This document shows positions 1-8,637 of a DNA stretch of 39,709 nucleotides, piece by piece; positions within the stretch are counted from its first letter, which is position 1; each line of letters starts with the position of its first letter. A program made the position numbers and the translations under genes. Below the pieces are notes generated by a model. That model ran no database searches, was not told the origin of the DNA, and saw nothing but the letters and a program-made list of their open reading frames with translations. This stretch comes from Catenulispora pinistramenti. Its GTDB lineage: Bacteria > Actinomycetota > Actinomycetes > Streptomycetales > Catenulisporaceae. Where the stretch lies: positions 1 to 39,709 of the forward strand of contig NZ_JAAFYZ010000081.1 in NCBI RefSeq assembly GCF_018274385.1. The letters are read 5' to 3'.

Positions 1-117
1 GTGGTGGGGCTGGCGGCGGCGCTGCCCGGGTTCCGCCGTTATGACGCGCGTACTGATACCCATGCCGTTGCCGTCCGCGCGGAACGGCTGGCGGCACATG
101 CGAGCTCGTCCCTATGA
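1..117 (+). CDS. possible 3' end of a gene cut by the window edge
   Basis: Reading frame 1 is open from the first base to a TGA at 115-117 and would encode about 38 C-terminal residues ending HASSSL. I do not recognise the protein. Codon third positions are less GC-rich than in neighbouring genes, and frame 3 is also open for 13 codons, so the call is weak. A TATGAT box overlaps the stop codon and probably belongs to the next gene. Confidence 0.3.
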   Translation: MVGLAAALPGFRRYDARTDTHAVAVRAERLAAHASSSL

Positions 118-118
118 T
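113..118 (+). promoter_or_regulatory. candidate -10 box for the LamG gene
   Basis: TATGAT lies 35 nt before the ATG at 154, leaving a leader of roughly 30 nt that contains the ribosome-binding stretch GAGGGG at 142-147. No convincing -35 box is visible at the expected distance. Confidence 0.45.
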
Positions 119-153
119 CGAAGGCCGCTACGGGTCCGATCGAGGGGTTTGAC

Positions 154-1551
154 ATGGACAACGGGGACCGGAATGTGCCGTGGGGCGCGCCTGCCGATTC
201 GCAGGGGGCGTCAGGGCCGCCGCCGCCGGGGCCGCCGCAGGGCTGGCAGTGGGGGCAGCCGCAGGGGGCGCAGAACGGCCCGGGTCCGAACCCGAACGGG
301 CCGGGCGGGCAAGACGGCCAGGACCCGAATCTGGGCCGGTCTCAGGGCGGGATGACGTCCTTCCCGCTCGCGGCGACCGGCACGTACGCGGCCGTCCGCC
401 CGCCGGAACCGCCGCCGCTGCAGAACGCGCCGCAGCCGCCGCCGCCGATGACGTCGTTCCCGCTCGCCGCGACCGGCGCCTACCGCGCGGTCGGGCAGCA
501 GGGGAATCCGGACCTGTCGGCGAGCGGGTTCAGCGCGCCGCAGCAGGCCGGACCCGAGCAGCACAACCAGTTCGCGCCGCCGCCCGGGTTCACCCCTCCG
601 CCCGGGTTCGGCGCTCCCCCGCCGACGCCGTCGGGCGACCCGGGCGCCAAGCGTCGCAGGACCCTGCTGATCGGGGGATCGGTGGTGGCGGTGGCCGCGG
701 TGGCCGGCGGGGCGATCTTCCTGACCACCGGGGGCAGCGGCGGCAAGCAGCCGGCGAACAACTCCACCACCGCCAAGAGCTCGGCCACGGCCGCCGACGG
801 CGCGCCGAGCAACGTCAGCGGCTCGACCGCGCCGACCTCCAGCGCGCCGCCGCCGCCCACGACGACCGGCGCCGCGCCGCCGGCCGCGCGCCCGGTCGCG
901 GACGTGCTGCGCTGGCAGCTGAACGACAAGCCGGGCAGCAAGACGGCCGTGGACGCCTCCGGCAAGAACCGGCTCGGCACGCTGGACGGCACCGTGGGCT
1001 TCTCCACAGCGCACGGCGGCTCGGCGGAGTTCAGCGGCACGGCGAACAAGTCGGCGGCCGGGGTGATCAAGACCAAGGGCCCGGGGATCGACACCACGAA
1101 GAGCTTCACGGTCTCGATGTGGGTGGACCAGACCGGGCTCACCACCCCCACCAAGTTCGCCGCCGCCTTCAGCCAGGACGGGCCGCAGTGCTTCGCGTTC
1201 ACGTTCAGCTACTCGCTGGAGACGAAGACCTGGTCGTTCGTGCGGTCGAACGCCGACGGGGCGACCCCGAAGACCGTCAACGCCGGCGCGACCGCGCCCA
1301 CGCCGATGAACGTCTGGGTCAAGCTGACCGGGGTGTACGACGCGCAGGCCGGGACGATCGCGTTCTTCATCAACGGGCAGCCGCAGGGCGCGCCGGTGAA
1401 GACCAACTCGGCGCCTTACGCCGCGACCGGGCCGTTCGCGATCGGGCGGAGCTGGTACGGGAAGGGCGCGACGAACCCGTTCAAGGGCTACATCTCGGAT
1501 GTGCAGGTGTTCGGGCGGGCTCTGTCGCCGGCTGAGGTGCAGGCGCTGTAG
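154..1551 (+). CDS. single-pass membrane protein with extracytoplasmic LamG/concanavalin A-like domain
   Basis: The 465-residue product has a proline/glycine/glutamine-rich N-terminal region (about 1-165), an Arg/Lys stop followed by one hydrophobic segment (about 168-190), a Ser/Thr/Pro-rich linker and a C-terminal LamG-like jelly-roll domain (about 245-465). The domain ends in the typical form GYISDVQVFGRALSPAEV. Orientation should put the LamG domain outside the cell, where such domains bind sugars or proteins; no catalytic residues are expected. The N-terminal region repeats MTSFPLAATG(T/A)Y at residues 67 and 99. The start is supported by GAGGGG 6 nt upstream. The ligand is unknown. Confidence 0.85.
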   Translation: MDNGDRNVPWGAPADSQGASGPPPPGPPQGWQWGQPQGAQNGPGPNPNGPGGQDGQDPNLGRSQGGMTSFPLAATGTYAAVRPPEPPPLQNAPQPPPPMTSFPLAATGAYRAVGQQGNPDLSASGFSAPQQAGPEQHNQFAPPPGFTPPPGFGAPPPTPSGDPGAKRRRTLLIGGSVVAVAAVAGGAIFLTTGGSGGKQPANNSTTAKSSATAADGAPSNVSGSTAPTSSAPPPPTTTGAAPPAARPVADVLRWQLNDKPGSKTAVDASGKNRLGTLDGTVGFSTAHGGSAEFSGTANKSAAGVIKTKGPGIDTTKSFTVSMWVDQTGLTTPTKFAAAFSQDGPQCFAFTFSYSLETKTWSFVRSNADGATPKTVNAGATAPTPMNVWVKLTGVYDAQAGTIAFFINGQPQGAPVKTNSAPYAATGPFAIGRSWYGKGATNPFKGYISDVQVFGRALSPAEVQAL

Positions 1552-1585
1552 GTGCGCCGGATGAGGTGCAAGGCGCCGTAGACGC
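1527..1585 (+). repeat. tandem duplication of the LamG gene 3' end
   Basis: A 29-nt stretch covering the last codons and the TAG stop (1527-1555) is followed directly by a diverged 30-nt copy (1556-1585). Both copies contain GAGGTGCA, GGCGC and GTAG at matching places. The second copy lies outside the reading frame and looks like a local slippage product. Confidence 0.6.
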
Positions 1586-1589
1586 GCCG

Positions 1590-1628
1590 GTGCCGGCGGC
1601 TGTGGTCTCGGCCACGGCCCGCCGGCAC
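1590..1628. terminator. stem-loop between convergent genes
   Basis: GTGCCGGCGG (1590-1599) pairs perfectly with CCGCCGGCAC (1619-1628), and an inner GTGG/CCAC pair can extend the stem. It lies between the LamG gene and the minus-strand small gene, so it could terminate both. There is no clear U run. Confidence 0.55.
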
Positions 1629-1650
1629 TGTCGTCGTCCCACTCGGGACG

Positions 1651-1863
1651 CTAGCCGTCGGCGTCCGCCGCCTCGTCGGCCTTGCGCCACGCCTCATTGC
1701 GCTCCTGGACGCGTTGCAGCGCGTGCTCGGCCTCCTCCTGTGTCTCGTACGGTCCCAGCCGGTCCTTGGCGGCACAGGCTCCCGCCGGCTCGACCACGCC
1801 GTGCTTCACGCAGTAGTACCAGCCGTCGTCGTCGGGCGGTTCGCCCTTCTTGGTCCAGCGCAT
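1651..1863 (-). CDS. small conserved actinobacterial protein, about 70 aa
   Basis: I place the start at the ATG at 1863 ([10 protein letters not shown]), because GGGAG lies about 7 nt upstream. The open frame runs further upstream but crosses the map promoter. The 70-residue product is hydrophilic with WYYC near residue 20, a second Cys in the middle, and a C-terminal helix rich in Glu, Gln and Arg ([21 protein letters not shown]). From memory, similar small proteins lie beside map in streptomycetes, sometimes labelled SPOR-like. Two cysteines 13 residues apart could bind a metal, but this is not shown. It is divergent from map, with 43 nt between start codons. Function unknown. Confidence 0.75.
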   Translation of the reverse strand: MRWTKKGEPPDDDGWYYCVKHGVVEPAGACAAKDRLGPYETQEEAEHALQRVQERNEAWRKADEAADADG

Positions 1864-1892
1864 CGCGAGTCTCCCTGCCTCCACCGGGTGCC

Positions 1893-1898
1893 TAGACT
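1893..1898 (+). promoter_or_regulatory. TANNNT -10 box, leaderless map start
   Basis: TAGACT ends 8 nt before the ATG at 1907, and no ribosome-binding site fits that ATG. This favours a leaderless mRNA and the 1907 start over the in-frame GTG at 1850. Confidence 0.5.
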
Positions 1899-1906
1899 GT
1901 CTGACT

Positions 1907-2764
1907 ATGGCGACACTCGTACCCGGCACCGTCTCTCCCACTCTGCCCGTCCCAGCGGCGATCAAGCGACCGGAGTACGTGGGACGCAAGGGACCCAAGG
2001 CGTACACCGGCGGCGAGGTGCAGGACGCCGAGACCATCGCGAAGATGCGGATCGCCTCCCGGATCGCCGCCGACGCGCTGGTGGAGACCGGCAAGGCGGC
2101 CAAGCCCGGGGTCACCACCGACGAGCTGGACCGGATCGGCCACGAGTACCTGCTGGACCACGGCGCCTACCCCTCCACGCTGGGCTACAAGGGCTACCCG
2201 AAGTCGCTGTGCACCTCGGTGAACGAGGTGATCTGCCACGGCATCCCGGACACCACCGTGCTGCGGGACGGCGACATCGTGAACGTGGACATCACCGCCT
2301 ACATCGGCGGCGTGCACGGCGACACCAACGCCACCTTCGAGGTCGGCACCGTGGACGAGGAGTCGCACCAGTTGGTCGAGCGCACCCGCGAGGCGCTGGA
2401 CCGGGCGATCAAGGCCGTGCGCCCAGGCCGCCAGATCAACGTCATCGGCCGGGTGATCGAGAGCTACGCCAAGCGCTTCGGCTACGGCGTGGTCCGCGAC
2501 TTCACCGGGCACGGCATCTCCACCGCGTTCCACACCGGCCTGATCATCCCGCACTACGACGACCCGTACTCCACGCTGGTGATGCAGCCCCGCATGACGT
2601 TCACCATCGAGCCGATGCTGACCCTGGGCACCGCCGACTACGAGATGTGGGCGGACAAGTGGACCGCGGTGACGCGGGACCGGAAGCGGACCGCGCAGTT
2701 CGAGCACACGATGGTGGTGACGAACGACGGGGTCGAGGTGCTGACGCTGCCCGGCGAGGGGTGA
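1907..2764 (+). CDS. map: type I methionine aminopeptidase
   Basis: Removes the initiator methionine from new proteins in the cytosol. The 285-residue product shows the full pita-bread metal site: D128 (NVDITAY), D139 (HGDTN), H202 (GHGIST), E235 (TIEPM) and E266 (QFEHT). The N-terminal extension before the catalytic fold (about 40 residues, with KRPEYVGRK) is typical of actinobacterial MetAP. The start at 1907 gives MATLVPGTV and fits a TAGACT box 8 nt upstream. The gene is alone on its strand here; the phosphatase gene downstream converges on it with 4 nt between stop codons. Confidence 0.95.
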   Translation: MATLVPGTVSPTLPVPAAIKRPEYVGRKGPKAYTGGEVQDAETIAKMRIASRIAADALVETGKAAKPGVTTDELDRIGHEYLLDHGAYPSTLGYKGYPKSLCTSVNEVICHGIPDTTVLRDGDIVNVDITAYIGGVHGDTNATFEVGTVDEESHQLVERTREALDRAIKAVRPGRQINVIGRVIESYAKRFGYGVVRDFTGHGISTAFHTGLIIPHYDDPYSTLVMQPRMTFTIEPMLTLGTADYEMWADKWTAVTRDRKRTAQFEHTMVVTNDGVEVLTLPGEG

Positions 2765-2768
2765 TCCG

Positions 2769-3533
2769 TCACGCCGCCGGCTCTATCAGACTCCTGCGAA
2801 GCTCGGCGATCTGCCCGCCCGTCAGGCCGTGCGCCAGCAGGTACTCCTCCACCGATCCGCGGGCGGCCCGGATCCGGTCCAACGTCGCCAGGATCAGCTC
2901 CGGCGGACAGGCCAGCGCCTGGCCGTTGAGCCGCTGCCCCAGGCCCGTGGCGGCCTGCAGCTGCTCGACCGCCTGCGTGAACTCCGCGGCGAGGTAGGCG
3001 CTGGTGAGGTGGTAGTCCTGGGCTATCACCTCGTCGGCGACGCCGAGCAGCGACAGCACGATCGCGACCACCACGCCGGTGCGGTCCTTGCCGGCCGAGC
3101 AGTGCACCAGGACCGGCTGCGCGGCCGGGGTGGCGACGTGGCCGACGGCCGTGGCCAGGGCGGCGCCGCAGACGTCGACCATGTGGTCGTAGACCGACCT
3201 CAGATCGTCCGGGGCCCGGCCGAAGGAGTCGCCGGTGAAGCCGAAGACCGGCAGCCGCAGGACCTCGATGCCGGTGCCGTCCAGGGCGTCCGGGGACAGC
3301 CGGACTTCGAAGTCCTCACGCAGGTCGACCACGGTGCGGACCGGCAGGCCCGCGAGGGTGGCGCGGGCCTGGTCGTCCAGGCGGTGCAGGGCGTCGCCGC
3401 GCAGCAGCCGGCCGGCCCGCACGGTGCCGCCGGCCGCCGGGTAGCCGCCGACGTCGCGGACGTTGAACGTGCCGGCCAGCGCGATCCGGCGGTCGGCGGC
3501 GGTCGGCGGGATCCGGTCGGCAGGTGTGGTCAC
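2769..3533 (-). CDS. tyrosine-protein phosphatase family protein (Y_phosphatase3 type)
   Basis: The 254-residue protein carries the cysteine phosphatase loop HCSAGKDRTG, with catalytic C145 and R151, and the upstream family motif FNVRDVGGYP near the N terminus. This family includes Tyr and phosphoinositide phosphatases such as mycobacterial PtpB; the substrate here is unknown. No signal peptide is visible. I chose the GTG at 3533 because TAGCGT lies 6 nt before it, matching the leaderless pattern in this window; the GTG at 3539 is two codons upstream and less likely. A second member of the family lies at 4380-5084 on the other strand. Confidence 0.85.
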   Translation of the reverse strand: MTTPADRIPPTAADRRIALAGTFNVRDVGGYPAAGGTVRAGRLLRGDALHRLDDQARATLAGLPVRTVVDLREDFEVRLSPDALDGTGIEVLRLPVFGFTGDSFGRAPDDLRSVYDHMVDVCGAALATAVGHVATPAAQPVLVHCSAGKDRTGVVVAIVLSLLGVADEVIAQDYHLTSAYLAAEFTQAVEQLQAATGLGQRLNGQALACPPELILATLDRIRAARGSVEEYLLAHGLTGGQIAELRRSLIEPAA

Positions 3534-3539
3534 GCGCAC

Positions 3540-3545
3540 ACGCTA
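3540..3545 (-). promoter_or_regulatory. TANNNT -10 box, leaderless phosphatase start
   Basis: On the minus strand TAGCGT ends 6 nt before the GTG at 3533. No Shine-Dalgarno sequence fits. Confidence 0.4.
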
Positions 3546-3651
3546 CCCGCGCCACGATTCGCCCCACTGGCACCCCCTGACGAAGTCCGGGCTGCCACGA
3601 GGTATCCTGACCCTTACCGCGTTAGGCCTTCGACCACGTCAGGGGGCTTGG

Positions 3652-4338
3652 GTGCCGAGGAGCTGGCGACCTGCCAAGAACCGGAAGCGCGAACCCGCCG
3701 CTTCCACCGATGGGCTGCGCGCTGAAGGGCTCCTCGATCCGCTCGACAAACTGGTCGCCGCCGGGTTCGCGGTGGTCCCGGCGGCCGCCCCGCGCGAGGG
3801 CTCGTGCAGCTGCGACCGCCTGGGCTGTCCCACGCCCGCCGCGCACCCGCTGTCCCGGGCCTGGCAGGTCGAGGCCAGTGCCGACCCCGAACGCGTGGCC
3901 CGCTGGCGCTCCCGGCACCCCGGGACGAACTGGGTCACCCCGACCGGTAAGACCCACTCCGTCCTGGACGTCCCGGATCAGCCCGGTGCCGACGCCCTGC
4001 GCCGGATCCTGGTGGCCGGCACCGCCCCCGGCCCGGTCGCCGAGGTCGACGGCCGCTACCTGTTCTTCACCGCGCCGCGTACGAACCCTGATACCGACGA
4101 CGTCGACGAGGACGAGTGGTGGTCCAGCTCCCTGGACTGCCGCCCGGAGACCCTGCAGGAACACCCCGGCCTGCGCTGGCACGACCGCGGCAGCTACGTG
4201 TTCGTGCCGCCGTCGGTGAGCATGTCCGGCCGGACGGCCCGGTGGGTCTACTGGCCCGCGGGCGGCACACCGCTGCCGGACGCGGTGGTGGTCCTGGAAG
4301 TGCTGGCCGACGTGCTTGCGGAGTTTTCGGCCGCTTGA
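3652..4338 (+). CDS. primase/polymerase-like (Prim-Pol) domain protein, probably inactive
   Basis: The 228-residue product resembles the short actinobacterial proteins annotated as bifunctional DNA primase/polymerase, N-terminal. Recognisable parts are CSCDRLGCPTPAAHPLS (about residues 48-64), a central TPTGKTHSVLDVP and a C-terminal EDEWWSSSLD...HPGLRWHDRGSYVFVPP. Active archaeo-eukaryotic primase domains carry an Asp-x-Asp metal motif and a following His. Here the equivalents read LDVP and DGRYLFF, so catalysis is doubtful. Cys and His in the N-terminal motif could bind zinc. The GTG at 3652 is chosen because AGGGGG lies 5 nt before it; the open frame extends upstream without a better start. 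It sits between two phosphatase genes. Confidence 0.75.
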   Translation: MPRSWRPAKNRKREPAASTDGLRAEGLLDPLDKLVAAGFAVVPAAAPREGSCSCDRLGCPTPAAHPLSRAWQVEASADPERVARWRSRHPGTNWVTPTGKTHSVLDVPDQPGADALRRILVAGTAPGPVAEVDGRYLFFTAPRTNPDTDDVDEDEWWSSSLDCRPETLQEHPGLRWHDRGSYVFVPPSVSMSGRTARWVYWPAGGTPLPDAVVVLEVLADVLAEFSAA

Positions 4339-4345
4339 GGCCGAT

Positions 4346-4372
4346 TTGAGGAATCTCGGGCTGCCGTAGGCT
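4346..4372 (+). promoter_or_regulatory. promoter of the second phosphatase gene, leaderless
   Basis: TAGGCT (4367-4372) ends exactly 7 nt before the GTG at 4380. TTGAGG at 4346-4351 can serve as -35 box, although the 15-nt spacer is short. Confidence 0.5.
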
Positions 4373-4379
4373 GCACCGC

Positions 4380-5084
4380 GTGACAGCGAACAGGGATCTC
4401 GCCTGGGAGGGCTGCGTCAACACGCGGGACCTCGGCGGCCTCGGCCGGATCAAGCCGGGCGCGGTGGTCCGGATGGCAGCCCCGACCCGCCTGAGCGCGG
4501 CCGGCTGGGCTTCGGCATGGGACTACGGCGTCCGCACCGTCCTGGACCTGCGCGCCGAGGACGAAGGCGAACCGGACCAGGTGCCGCGACCGGTCGGCAT
4601 CGCGACGGCCCGCGTGGCCCTGGACCCGGAGCCCGGCACGGCCTTCCACGACCACTGGACGCCGATCGACAACCTGGCGACCCCGCTGTATCTGCCGGCG
4701 CTGCTGGCCGAATACCCGGACCGCGTGGTCGCCGCCGTCCAGGCCATAGCCAACGCCGCACCCGGCTGCGTGGTCTTCCACTGTGCCGGCGGCAAGGACC
4801 GCTCCGGCCTGATCGCCCTGGTGCTTCTCGCCGCCGCCGGGGCGCACCCTGACGAGATCATCGCCGACTACCTGATCACCTTCGACCGGTTTCGGGAGCG
4901 ATACGCCGAGCTGGGCATCCGCAACCAGCTGATCACGGTCAGCGAACACCTCGAAAAACACGGCACCACCATCGAGGCGTCCCTGAGCTCGACGATAGGC
5001 GGGCTGAAGATGCCCGACTACCTCCTGGCCAACGGGCTTTCCGAAGCGGAGCTCGCAGCCCTGGACGCCAGACTCACCGAGTGA
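4380..5084 (+). CDS. tyrosine-protein phosphatase family protein
   Basis: The 234-residue protein has NTRDLGG near residue 14 and the loop HCAGGKDRSG, with catalytic C135 and R141. It is a distant paralogue of the gene at 2769-3533: same fold motifs but different sequence. A long helix-rich insert follows the loop, as in PtpB-like lid regions (inference). It is probably cytosolic. The GTG start lies 7 nt behind a TAGGCT box and has no ribosome-binding site. The gene converges on fahA. Confidence 0.85.
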   Translation: MTANRDLAWEGCVNTRDLGGLGRIKPGAVVRMAAPTRLSAAGWASAWDYGVRTVLDLRAEDEGEPDQVPRPVGIATARVALDPEPGTAFHDHWTPIDNLATPLYLPALLAEYPDRVVAAVQAIANAAPGCVVFHCAGGKDRSGLIALVLLAAAGAHPDEIIADYLITFDRFRERYAELGIRNQLITVSEHLEKHGTTIEASLSSTIGGLKMPDYLLANGLSEAELAALDARLTE

Positions 5085-5171
5085 GCGAACTCACACCGCT
5101 GACCCGAAGCGCCGGACGGTGCGAGTCCGCGTGATCCGCAGAGCGTCTTAGACCACTGATTCGGCGAGCCG

Positions 5172-6413
<1,242 letters not shown>

Positions 6414-6440
6414 TACGGTTCTCCCGTGGTTGAAGCTCGG

Positions 6441-7289
6441 TCAGTGGGACAGCGGATCCGGCAGCAGTCCGAGGCCCGACAGATCGTCGATCGGCTCTTG
6501 GAAGCTACAGGAGCCGTAGCCGTGGAACAGATCACGGGTCCGGGCTGCGTCCTCCACTGTCAGAGCTTTGACACGTTCGGCCAGGTCCGCCCCGTCGGCG
6601 AGGGCCAGGACCACGGCGGCGTCCTCAATCTGGGCACCGTCGCTCGCGCGCTCGGCGGCCAGCAGGACGTTGAGGAAACCGTGGTGGGCGAAGCCGGTTT
6701 CGGCGTCGGTGTGCCGCACCGCGTTGTGCAGCCCGGCGGTGCACTTGAGGCCGATCTCCAGGTCCGCGCAGCCGACCAGGAACTCGGCCACGGCCAGCGG
6801 GGTCGGGAACGCCTCGGCGGTCAGCCCGCCGGTGCGCAGCTTGGCGTACAGCAGCTCGCGGCCGGCCAGGGTGGGGAGCAGAGAGCGCATGTCGGCCGGG
6901 GCGATCTCGATGTACGCCTCGACGCCGTACGGGAGCCGCCCTTCCAGCTCCGCCAACCGGTCGCCCGGATGGCGGATCTCGACGGCCTCCAGGATCAGCC
7001 GGTCGTCGTCCTCCAGCTCGGCGAACGCGGCCAGCAGACCGTCCACGCCGGTGTCGGCGATCAGGCCGAGCCGCAGCCCCTCGTCCGGGTCCAGCAGCGG
7101 TTTGAGCTCGGCCAGCTTGGAGACCGGACACAGGAAGCGGCCGAGCAGACCGCTGTACCCGCCGGCGTCGTGGGCCAGGTGCGCGGGCACCGCCTCGGCC
7201 ATGGGTGCGTCGCCGGGCGGGAACAACGCCGCGTCGTCGATCAGCTCTGCGAACAGGACGCCGAGGGCGCCGGGGTCGGCGGTTGACAT
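6441..7289 (-). CDS. conserved protein of unknown function in the homogentisate cluster
   Basis: I do not recognise a named family for this 282-residue protein. Its most conserved-looking parts are DDAALFPPGD near the N terminus, ILEAVEIRHPG, and a stretch with KCTAGLHNAV followed by HHGFLNVLLA, then the C-terminal GYGSCSFQEPIDDL. Alternating beta/alpha segments suggest a soluble barrel-like enzyme, and the histidines in the two central motifs could form an active or metal site (inference). Its placement between hmgA and fahA, with fahA 27 nt downstream, suggests a role in homogentisate breakdown. The ATG at 7289 is preferred over GTG 7298 because TACCGT lies exactly 7 nt upstream. Confidence 0.8.
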   Translation of the reverse strand: MSTADPGALGVLFAELIDDAALFPPGDAPMAEAVPAHLAHDAGGYSGLLGRFLCPVSKLAELKPLLDPDEGLRLGLIADTGVDGLLAAFAELEDDDRLILEAVEIRHPGDRLAELEGRLPYGVEAYIEIAPADMRSLLPTLAGRELLYAKLRTGGLTAEAFPTPLAVAEFLVGCADLEIGLKCTAGLHNAVRHTDAETGFAHHGFLNVLLAAERASDGAQIEDAAVVLALADGADLAERVKALTVEDAARTRDLFHGYGSCSFQEPIDDLSGLGLLPDPLSH

Positions 7290-7296
7290 GACCGCC

Positions 7297-7302
7297 ACGG
7301 TA
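7297..7302 (-). promoter_or_regulatory. TANNNT -10 box, leaderless start of the unknown gene and fahA
   Basis: On the minus strand TACCGT ends 7 nt before the ATG at 7289. The short palindrome CGATTATCG at 7337-7345, on the hmgA side of the same intergenic gap, could be part of an operator for the divergent genes. Confidence 0.45.
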
Positions 7303-7367
7303 GCCCATGGTCGAAGTGAGCGGACAGTGACGTCCGATTATCGAACACTCTTGAGGGGACCGCGGCG

Positions 7368-8573
7368 ATGGCCTACTACCGCTCCGTGGGTGAGATCCCG
7401 CCCAAGCGGCACACCCAGTTCCGGCGCCCGGACGGCGAGCTGTACTCCGAGGAGCTGATGGGCGTCGAGGGCTTCTCCTCCGACTCCGCGCTGCTGTACC
7501 ACCACGGGCTGCCGACCGCGATCGTGGACTCCGCGGAGTGGGAGCCGCCGGGGCCGCTCGCCGGGGCGGTCCCGAACCGGCCGCTGAAGCCGCGGCACTT
7601 CATGACCCACAAGCTGGACGCCTCGGGTCTGGACGCCGTCACCGGCCGGCATCTGTTGCTGGGCAACGGAGACGTGCGTCTGTCCTACGTCGCGGCGACC
7701 GAGGCCTCTCCTCTATACCGGAACGCCATAGGCGACGAGTGCGTGTATGTGGAGTCCGGGTCCGGCGTCGTGGAGACGTCGTTCGGCGCGATCGAGGTCG
7801 GTCAGGGCGACTACGTGATCCTGCCGACGTCGACGATCCACCGGTGGGTGCCGACGGCCGGAGCCGGGTCCGGGTCCGACAGCGCCGAACCGTTGCGGCT
7901 GTTCGTGATCGAGGCGACCGGGCACATCGGCCCGCCCAAGCGCTACCTGTCCGCCAAGGGCCAGTTCCTGGAGTCCTCGCCGTACTGCGAGCGGGATCTG
8001 CGCGGGCCGAGCGAGCCGCTGCTGGCCGAGGGCTCGGACGTGGAGGTCCTGGTCCGGCACCGGGCCGGCGGGACCAAGCTGACCTACGCGCACCATCCCT
8101 TCGACGTGGTCGGCTGGGACGGCTGCCTGTACCCGTACGCCTTCAACATCGCCGACTTCGAGCCGATCACCGGCCGGGTGCACCAGCCGCCGCCGGTGCA
8201 CCAGACCTTCGAGGGCCCGAACTTCGTGATCTGCTCGTTCGTGCCGCGCAAGGTGGACTACAACCCGCTGTCGATCCCGGTGCCGTACAACCACCACAAC
8301 GTCGACTCCGACGAGGTGCTGTTCTACACCGGCGGCAACTACGAGGCCCGGCGCGGGTCCGGGATCGGTCAGGGTTCGATCTCGCTGCACCCCTCGGGGC
8401 TGACGCACGGCCCGCAGCCCGGTGCCGCGGAGCGCTCGATCGGCGCGGAGTTCTTCGACGAGCTGGCGGTCATGGTGGACACGTTCCGGCCGCTGGAGAT
8501 CGGCGAGGGCGGCGTGGCGTCCGAGGACCCGGGGTACGCCTGGACGTGGTCCGGGCGGCACAACGGGGCCTGA
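7368..8573 (+). CDS. hmgA: homogentisate 1,2-dioxygenase
   Basis: Opens the aromatic ring of homogentisate to maleylacetoacetate using non-haem iron and oxygen. The 401-residue product has the cupin fold of the family. The iron ligands are predicted as H310 and E316 in YNHHNVDSDEVLFY and H347 in HPSGLTHGP, matching the spacing of the human enzyme within one residue. GAGGGG about 9 nt before the ATG at 7368 supports the start. It is transcribed away from the fahA operon across a 78-nt gap, so both sides may share an operator. Confidence 0.95.
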   Translation: MAYYRSVGEIPPKRHTQFRRPDGELYSEELMGVEGFSSDSALLYHHGLPTAIVDSAEWEPPGPLAGAVPNRPLKPRHFMTHKLDASGLDAVTGRHLLLGNGDVRLSYVAATEASPLYRNAIGDECVYVESGSGVVETSFGAIEVGQGDYVILPTSTIHRWVPTAGAGSGSDSAEPLRLFVIEATGHIGPPKRYLSAKGQFLESSPYCERDLRGPSEPLLAEGSDVEVLVRHRAGGTKLTYAHHPFDVVGWDGCLYPYAFNIADFEPITGRVHQPPPVHQTFEGPNFVICSFVPRKVDYNPLSIPVPYNHHNVDSDEVLFYTGGNYEARRGSGIGQGSISLHPSGLTHGPQPGAAERSIGAEFFDELAVMVDTFRPLEIGEGGVASEDPGYAWTWSGRHNGA

Positions 8574-8587
8574 CAGCAGCCGGAAGT

Positions 8588-8621
8588 AAGCCGGGTCGGC
8601 GGACGTGCGGCGGCCCGGCTT
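8588..8621 (+). terminator. possible stem-loop after hmgA
   Basis: AAGCCGGG (8588-8595) pairs with CCCGGCTT (8614-8621) across an 18-nt loop. It lies directly after hmgA and just before the -10 box of the next gene. There is no U run, so termination is uncertain. Confidence 0.35.
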
Positions 8622-8625
8622 CGGG

Positions 8626-8631
8626 TAGCGT
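8626..8631 (+). promoter_or_regulatory. TANNNT -10 box, leaderless start
   Basis: TAGCGT ends 6 nt before the GTG at 8638. An out-of-frame ATG overlaps at 8636, so the exact first base of the mRNA matters here. Confidence 0.4.
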
Positions 8632-8637
8632 CACCAT

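Noticed and set aside
1850-1906. Upstream start for map giving 19 extra residues
   Set aside because: The extension overlaps the divergent small gene's start region, has no family resemblance, and a TANNNT box fits the ATG at 1907.
3577-3608. CTGACG and TATCCT as promoter of the primase-like gene
   Set aside because: The spacer is 20 nt, too long for a standard promoter; left as unproven.
5081-5094. GTGAG-CGAA-CTCAC hairpin as terminator of the second phosphatase gene
   Set aside because: Only a 5-bp stem overlapping the stop codon and no U run.
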